From Burkholderiales bacterium PBB6 (GTDB taxonomy: Bacteria; Pseudomonadota; Gammaproteobacteria; Burkholderiales; Burkholderiaceae_C): a DNA stretch of 64,000 bases. Below the pieces are notes generated by a model. The model ran no database searches. It was not told the origin of the DNA and saw only the letters and a list, made by a program, of their open reading frames with translations. The translations under genes were made by a program, and so were the position numbers. The stretch is taken from positions 310,001 through 374,000 of the forward strand of contig NKIH01000003.1 of NCBI GenBank assembly GCA_002255925.1, read 5' to 3'. Below, in pieces: positions 59,342 to 64,000 of the stretch (position 1 is the first letter of the stretch; every line of letters starts with the position of its first letter).

Positions 59342-59889
59342 AGGATGTCGAGCGACCGCAGTTGCCAGGCGGAGCGGCTGATGTAGCGGTCCGTGCGCAA
59401 CTGCTCGAAGCTGTCGTAGGGGTAGACGATGAACAAGGGGCCGCGGTCACGCACACGCATCGGCTGGTCGTCCATCAAGCGGGCCAGCACCACGTCGAAC
59501 TGCTGGGTGTCGTCCACCGGCAGCTCCACCTTGTAGTCGTTCAGCGCCACCGCCAGGATGGTGCGGCCGTTGGCCCCCACCAGCTGCAGCACGTCACGCA
59601 GCTTCGGGCCGGTGAACTTGCGCGGCGAGTTGTCCCACGGCGTGCGGGTGGTGAAGCTGTGCTGCGGCAGCGCCGCGAGCATGTGCATGTCGAAATCGGC
59701 GCGGTCAGGGCCGTTGGTACGCGAGATCTTCCCGCGGATCGTCAGGATGACCTTGTCCTTGGGGGCTTCGAGCGTGGCGCCCTTGTTGTCCGATGAGGCA
59801 GGCGCGGCCCAGGCGCTGCAGAACAGCGCACAGCCAGTCAAGACCGCGCAGATGCTGGCGCGGCGGCTCATCGACAAACGGGAGGTCAC
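59338..59889 (-). CDS. Periplasmic molybdopterin-domain-like protein (kinase partner)
   Basis: This 183-residue protein has a signal peptide ([20 protein letters not shown]) and a domain with [40 protein letters not shown] and [20 protein letters not shown] follow. This matches the molybdopterin-dependent oxidoreductase (sulfite-oxidase-type) domain pattern ALPQ..FTT.TPW.....F.GP.L.DVL. The cofactor-binding Cys of true sulfite oxidases is not evident, so it may be a non-catalytic ligand-binding version. GTG at 59889 has AAAGGA upstream. The stop overlaps the kinase start. Confidence 0.8.
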   Translation of the reverse strand: MTSRLSMSRRASICAVLTGCALFCSAWAAPASSDNKGATLEAPKDKVILTIRGKISRTNGPDRADFDMHMLAALPQHSFTTRTPWDNSPRKFTGPKLRDVLQLVGANGRTILAVALNDYKVELPVDDTQQFDVVLARLMDDQPMRVRDRGPLFIVYPYDSFEQLRTDRYISRSAWQLRSLDIL

Positions 59890-59949
59890 GCCTCGGTCCT
59901 TTCTGCTCGTTCGCGGGCCACGTCGGTCGACCGCGATTTGGCGCGGATT

Positions 59950-60504
59950 CTAGGACGCTTCCACGCGCCGTCGCTGCCGCAATCGGCCCAGGGCCAGTTG
60001 CAGCACCCGCGCATCGGTGCTGGCCCGATGGCGGCCCACGCTCAGGGCCACGCGGGCGTCAGCGCAGGCCTGGTCCCACTCGGCGGCGTCGGCATCGCTC
60101 AGCAGCTCATGCAGGTGGCGCAACCGGAAGGCCGGCGCCATGCCGGCTTCCTCGAAGAGCACCGCCAGCCACGCGTAATCGTGGGCCCAGCTGTCGCAGT
60201 AGATGACCGTGCCGGCCAGGTGCTGGTTGAGCAGCACAGCCACGTCCCGGGGTGCGCGGCCATGTTGATCCAGCAACTCGCGGGTCAGGCCATGCAGCGA
60301 TTCGGCCTGCCCGTCCCAGTGCGTCCAGTGCGGCGGCGGCTTGACCAGCGTGCACACGGTGGCGCCGTCGGGCAGCACGAACCCAACCTCGATCGGGTAG
60401 CTGCCGCGGCCAAAACCCGACGCCTCCACGTCGATGACACCCGGCAAGTCAACCATCGCCGGCGGCGGTGCGGCAGGGCCTGGCGGCGCGCTGGTGGGGG
60501 TCAT
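59950..60504 (-). CDS. DEDD exonuclease-like protein
   Basis: This 184-residue protein contains DLPGVIDVEASGFGRGSYPI, where the D-V-E is the DEDD exonuclease I motif. It continues ESLHGLTRELLDQHGRAPRD, IYCDSWAHDYAWLAVLFEEA (Exo II region) and SVGRHRASTDARVLQLAL, where the His/Asp could form Exo III. It resembles RNase T/DnaQ epsilon-like 3'-5' exonucleases. ATG at 60504 follows GGAGA. It is divergent from the acyl-CoA synthetase gene. The substrate is unknown. Confidence 0.78.
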   Translation of the reverse strand: MTPTSAPPGPAAPPPAMVDLPGVIDVEASGFGRGSYPIEVGFVLPDGATVCTLVKPPPHWTHWDGQAESLHGLTRELLDQHGRAPRDVAVLLNQHLAGTVIYCDSWAHDYAWLAVLFEEAGMAPAFRLRHLHELLSDADAAEWDQACADARVALSVGRHRASTDARVLQLALGRLRQRRRVEAS

Positions 60505-60657
60505 GGTTGTCTCCACTGGATGTTGTGCGCAGATGCAGCAACAAGCGTGCCCGCATCCGCGCTGTCGCCGCCGGGACAAGTTCTACGGGGCGGCCCCGGT
60601 ATCGCCACCCCGGACGGCCGGTTAGCCTGTGCCTGTTGCCCCTTGGAAGGAGCTCTC

Positions 60658-62376
60658 ATGCCTGTTGCTGCCGATCGCCCGCACCTGAAACACTGGCCCC
60701 GCCGCATACCCCGCGAGCTGGCCGTGCCGGAAACGACGCTGTGGTTCAACCTGGCCACCTCGGCCAGCCGCTGGCCCCACAAGGCCGCTTATGTGTTCTT
60801 CGGCAGGCCACTGAGCTTCCTTGAGCTGCATGACCAGGCCGAGGCCCTGGCCGGCTGGCTGCAGGCGCAGGGCGTGGGCCGCGGTGACCGCGTGGCGCTG
60901 TTCATGCAGAACTGCCCGCAGTACGTGATCGCCTTCTACGCCGTGATGCGCTGCGACGCCGTGGTGGTGCCGGTGAACCCGATGAACCGCGCCGAGGAGT
61001 TCGGCCACTACATCACCGACCCCGACACCAAGGTGGTGATCTGCGGCGCCGACGGTGCAGCCATCGTGGCCCAGGCCAACAGCGCAGTGCCGGCTGCGCA
61101 GCAGCTGAAGGCCGTGCTGGTGACGCGTTACGCCGACGCCCTGCCCGACACCATCGCCGACGAACTGCGTCCGGCCCCCGCCATCGAGGCCTGGCTGCGC
61201 ACCGACGTGGAACTGCCAGCCAACACGAACTCCGCCACAGCCACCCGCTTCAGCCGCTGGACCGAGGCCCTGGCCGAAGCCCGCCACCCGGCCGGCCCGC
61301 CGCAAGGCCAGCCCGACGACATGGCGCTGCTGCCCTACACCTCGGGCACCACCGGCCTGCCCAAAGGCTGCGTGCACACCCACCGCACCTTGATGTCGAA
61401 CACTGTGGGCGGCGGCACCTGGGGCTTCGGCAGCCCGGAAACCGTGAGTCTGGGCGTGGTGCCCATGTTCCACATCACCGGCATGCTGTACGGCGTGCTG
61501 GGGCCGATCTTCCTGGGCGCGACCGTGGTCATCCTGCCGCGCTGGGACCGCGAACTGGCAGGCCGCCTGATCTCGGCTTACCGGGTGACGCACTGGACGT
61601 GCATCCCCACGATGATCATCGACGTGTTCAACAGCCCGAACTACCGCAGCTTCGACCTGAGCAGCCTGGTCTACCTGAGTGGTGGCGGCGCGGCCATGCC
61701 GCAAGCCGTGGCCGAACGCCTGCGCGACGAATTCGGCCTGACGTTTGCCGAGGGCTACGGCCTGACCGAAACCGCCGCTCCAAGCCACGGCAACCCGCCA
61801 GAGCGCGCCAAGCTGCAGTGCCTGGGCATGCCGATCTTCGGCGTGGACAGCCGCGTGATCGACCCCGACACGCTGAAGGAAGTGCCGGTGGGCGAGGTGG
61901 GCGAGATCGTCACCCACGGGCCGATGGTGTTCAAGGGCTACTGGAAGCACCCCGACGCCACCCGCGCGGCCTTCATCGAGATCGACGGCCAGCCGTTTTT
62001 CCGCACCGGTGATCTGGGCCGCATGGACGAGGAAGGCTACTTCTTCATCACCGACCGCCTGAAGCGGATGATCAATGCCAGCGGCTACAAGGTCTGGCCG
62101 TCCGAGGTGGAGTTGCTGCTGTACCGCCACCCGGCCGTGGCCGAAGCCTGCGTGATTTCATCGAAGGACGCCTACCGCGGCGAGACCGTGAAGGCCGTGA
62201 TCGTGCTGCGCACCGAGGCCGTCGGCAAAACCACCGAGCAAGAGATCATCGACTGGGCCCATGAGCACATGGCCGCCTACAAGGCGCCGCGCCTGGTGCA
62301 GTTCGTCGATGTGCTGCCCAAGTCAGGCGCCGGCAAGGTGATGTGGCGTCTGCTGCAGGAGAAAGAACCCGCCTGA
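60658..62376 (+). CDS. AMP-dependent acyl-CoA synthetase/ligase
   Basis: This 572-residue enzyme activates a carboxylic acid to its CoA thioester via an acyl-adenylate. It carries the AMP-binding signature YTSGTTGLPKGCVHTH, GYGLTETAAPSHGNPP, TGDLGRMDEEGYFFITDRLK and the C-terminal Lys region PKSGAGKVMWRLLQ. The start ATG at 60658 follows a strong GGAAGGAG; an open frame running from 59938 is not the real start. It belongs to the medium/long-chain group, and substrate cannot be fixed. It converges on an IclR regulator. Confidence 0.92.
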   Translation: MPVAADRPHLKHWPRRIPRELAVPETTLWFNLATSASRWPHKAAYVFFGRPLSFLELHDQAEALAGWLQAQGVGRGDRVALFMQNCPQYVIAFYAVMRCDAVVVPVNPMNRAEEFGHYITDPDTKVVICGADGAAIVAQANSAVPAAQQLKAVLVTRYADALPDTIADELRPAPAIEAWLRTDVELPANTNSATATRFSRWTEALAEARHPAGPPQGQPDDMALLPYTSGTTGLPKGCVHTHRTLMSNTVGGGTWGFGSPETVSLGVVPMFHITGMLYGVLGPIFLGATVVILPRWDRELAGRLISAYRVTHWTCIPTMIIDVFNSPNYRSFDLSSLVYLSGGGAAMPQAVAERLRDEFGLTFAEGYGLTETAAPSHGNPPERAKLQCLGMPIFGVDSRVIDPDTLKEVPVGEVGEIVTHGPMVFKGYWKHPDATRAAFIEIDGQPFFRTGDLGRMDEEGYFFITDRLKRMINASGYKVWPSEVELLLYRHPAVAEACVISSKDAYRGETVKAVIVLRTEAVGKTTEQEIIDWAHEHMAAYKAPRLVQFVDVLPKSGAGKVMWRLLQEKEPA

Positions 62377-62377
62377 G

Positions 62378-63205
62378 TCAGATCAGCGGCCGCAGGGTCT
62401 GGGCAGTTTCGAGCAGCAGCGGCACCAGCCGGCTTTCGATCTGCGCCAACGGCCAGTTCGCGACCTGCAGCGTCATGCCCAGCGCGCCCTTGCACTCACC
62501 AAAGCGGTCACGCAGCACGGTGGATACGCCGCTGAGGCCGGCATCGAGCTGACCGATCGCGATCCAGTGGTCTTGCAGGCGCGCCTGGCGCACCTGCGCG
62601 CCGAAACTCTCTGCCGTCTGCACCGTGCTGGCGGTGAAGCCGGCGAACTCATGGCTGTCGAGCCAGCGCTGCAAGGCCGGCTCCTTCAGCGTGGCCAGCA
62701 GCGCCACGCCCGGGCTCACCACATGGGCCGGCACGCGCGCCCCGGCGTGAAAACCGATCGACACCACCCGCGGGCTGTTGCTGCGCGCCACGTAAACCAC
62801 CTCGTGGCCATCCAGCACGCTCACGTTCACGGTTTCAGCGGTGGCCATTGAGAGCCGCTGGATGAAGGGCTGCACCAGGCGCGGCAGGCGCGCGCCATCC
62901 AGGTAGCTCTGCCCCAGCCGCAGCACGCGGGGCGCCAGCCAGAAGTGCTTGCCGTCGGTATCGGCATAACCGAAGTGGCACAGACTCAGCAGATGGCGCC
63001 GCGCCGCCGTGCGCGGAATGCCCGTGCGCTGCGCTACCTGCGCCACCGTCATGCGCGCATGTTCGTCGTCGAACGACTCGATGACCGCCAGGCCGCGGCC
63101 CAGGCCGGCAATCAAATCCGCCGGGGCTATCGGGAAGCCGCCAGCGCCCAGCTCGTCGCTGATCAGACCGGAGGCAGCGCGGTCGGCAGGGAGAGTAGAA
63201 ACCAT
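62378..63205 (-). CDS. IclR-family regulator (PcaR/PobR subgroup)
   Basis: This 275-residue protein has the IclR winged helix (GLGRGLAVIESFDDEHARMT, VAQVAQRTGIPRTAARRHLL). The effector domain contains FIQRLSMATAETVNVSVLDG, VYVARSNSPRVVSIGFHAGA and QLDAGLSGVSTVLRDRFGEC. The PcaR/PcaU/PobR subgroup controls protocatechuate and related aromatic pathways. It is divergent from the shikimate-dehydrogenase-like gene, and two near-identical repeats lie right before its start. Confidence 0.9.
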   Translation of the reverse strand: MVSTLPADRAASGLISDELGAGGFPIAPADLIAGLGRGLAVIESFDDEHARMTVAQVAQRTGIPRTAARRHLLSLCHFGYADTDGKHFWLAPRVLRLGQSYLDGARLPRLVQPFIQRLSMATAETVNVSVLDGHEVVYVARSNSPRVVSIGFHAGARVPAHVVSPGVALLATLKEPALQRWLDSHEFAGFTASTVQTAESFGAQVRQARLQDHWIAIGQLDAGLSGVSTVLRDRFGECKGALGMTLQVANWPLAQIESRLVPLLLETAQTLRPLI

Positions 63206-63211
63206 GTTTTC

Positions 63212-63249
63212 AACCGGTGATCGGACAACAGTAACCGATTATCGGACAA
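63212..63249. promoter_or_regulatory. Two 17-bp direct repeats, likely IclR operator
   Basis: AACCGGTGATCGGACAA (63212-63228) and AACCGATTATCGGACAA (63233-63249) agree at 15 of 17 positions and are 21 bp apart, i.e. two helical turns. Within them CCGATTATCGG is a dyad. They fill the gap directly before the IclR start. This arrangement is typical for IclR-type control of a divergent promoter pair. Confidence 0.75.
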
Positions 63250-63334
63250 ATCAAGCGCCGAGTGCCTTGTGAGCCAGGGGGGCCGCTGCCTACATTCCAG
63301 CCCGTCCCCACTGCAATTTTTATCGGCTCGCCCC

Positions 63335-64000
63335 ATGCACATCTCCGGCAGCACCCGCGTTTTTCTGGTCATCGGTGACCCCGTCGCCCAGGTCCAGGCG
63401 CCGGCCATGTTCAACCGCGTTTTCCAGCGGCATGGGGTGAACGCAGTGCTGGTGCCGGTGCAGGTGTCAGCCGACCGGATGCCGGCCTTCACCCGTGAAG
63501 TGCTGGCCACCGGCAACATCGGCGGGCTGTGGCTGACCATTCCGCACAAGACGCTGCTGGTGCCCCAGCTCGGCCACATCGACCGCTGCGGCGCGGTGGC
63601 GCAATCGGTGAACGCGGTGCGCCGCCACGAGGATGGCCAGCTGCAAGGCGCGATGTTCGATGGCCTGGGCCTGGTGAAGGCGCTGCGCCACCTGGGCCTG
63701 CCGCCTGAAGGCCGCCGCGTGCTGCTGCTGGGCACAGGCGGTGCGGGCTCGGCCATTGCCGCGGCCTTGCTGGATCACGGCGTGAGCCAGCTGGCCCTGC
63801 ATGACCTGGGAGCGCGCGCCCGGCAACTGGCCACCCGCCTGGCCGACCCGCGCGTGGTGGTGACGAGCAACCACCCCGCTGGCCACGACCTGATCGTGCA
63901 CGCCACGCCGCTGGGCCTGCAGCCGGATGACCCGCTGCCGCTGGATGTGTCGCTGATCGAGCCCGGCACCTGCGTCATCGACATCCTGATGAAGCACCGC
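63335..64000 (+). CDS. Shikimate/quinate dehydrogenase family protein, 3' end outside window
   Basis: This gene is open to the window edge with 222 residues visible of about 270-290. It starts FLVIGDPVAQVQAPAMFNRV and has the substrate-site segment GLWLTIPHKTLLVPQLGHID. AQSVNAVRRHEDGQLQGAMFD and the NAD(P)-binding GRRVLLLGTGGAGSAIAAAL follow. Compared with AroE, the first Ser-x-Ser of the substrate site is VAQVQA here, so activity on shikimate itself is doubtful. Control by an IclR protein of the PcaR/PobR group suggests a catabolic role on hydroaromatic acids. Confidence 0.88.
   Translation, partial: MHISGSTRVFLVIGDPVAQVQAPAMFNRVFQRHGVNAVLVPVQVSADRMPAFTREVLATGNIGGLWLTIPHKTLLVPQLGHIDRCGAVAQSVNAVRRHEDGQLQGAMFDGLGLVKALRHLGLPPEGRRVLLLGTGGAGSAIAAALLDHGVSQLALHDLGARARQLATRLADPRVVVTSNHPAGHDLIVHATPLGLQPDDPLPLDVSLIEPGTCVIDILMKHR

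Noticed and set aside
1..64000. tRNA genes, rRNA genes, CRISPR arrays, IS transposases
   Set aside because: None was found by reading both strands; no repeat-spacer pattern or transposase motif was seen.

Overview
The window is high-GC DNA with short intergenic gaps and many 4-bp start/stop overlaps. It contains a Bug/TTT-type solute receptor, vanillate and ethanolamine catabolism, BvgS-like and other hybrid sensor kinases, and yajQ/murB housekeeping genes. Together these suggest a free-living, aromatic-degrading betaproteobacterium of the Burkholderiales (Comamonadaceae/Sphaerotilaceae-like). This taxonomic call is an inference from gene content and composition only. No tRNA, rRNA, CRISPR array or intact transposase was seen.

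1-13 kb: a D-amino-acid dehydrogenase family gene (cut by the left edge) is read leftward behind a tandem glycine riboswitch. Two unknown genes follow. Next is a vanillate O-demethylase locus in which vanA is divergent from vanR-vanB, with two VanR-type operators in the gap. A LysR regulator is then divergent from a five-gene operon: a PEBP protein, a class III CoA-transferase, a mesaconyl/itaconyl-CoA hydratase-like enzyme, an orphan Bug receptor and a CitE-like lyase. This looks like activation, hydration and cleavage of a C5 dicarboxylate to acetyl-CoA and pyruvate.

13-27.9 kb: a BvgS-like hybrid kinase, a chemoreceptor with a candidate sigma-28 promoter, a set of small enzymes (hydrolases, VOC, GNAT, LMW-PTP-like, cupin), and a compact ethanolamine module (eutBC, permease, divergent EutR-like regulator).

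28-36.9 kb: a dense leftward run of small unrelated proteins (GNAT, VOC, START/AHSA1, GFA, SodC, cold-shock/DUF1294, DJ-1). 37-41.3 kb: a four-gene DUF4331 / small lipoprotein / TPR / HupE-UreJ operon of unknown function. 41.5-43.9 kb: a multi-sensor diguanylate cyclase.

44-50.6 kb: another run of small leftward genes. It ends at a GTTAGGC core site next to an internally deleted integron integrase remnant on the opposite strand. This is the geometry of a decayed chromosomal integron.

50.6-64 kb: membrane and lipoprotein genes, a PadR regulator with a strong promoter/operator and an almost leaderless start, yajQ and murB, a periplasmic molybdopterin-domain-like protein coupled to a TM/HK/REC/HPt kinase, an exonuclease-like protein, an acyl-CoA synthetase, and an IclR regulator divergent from a shikimate/quinate dehydrogenase family gene cut by the right edge.
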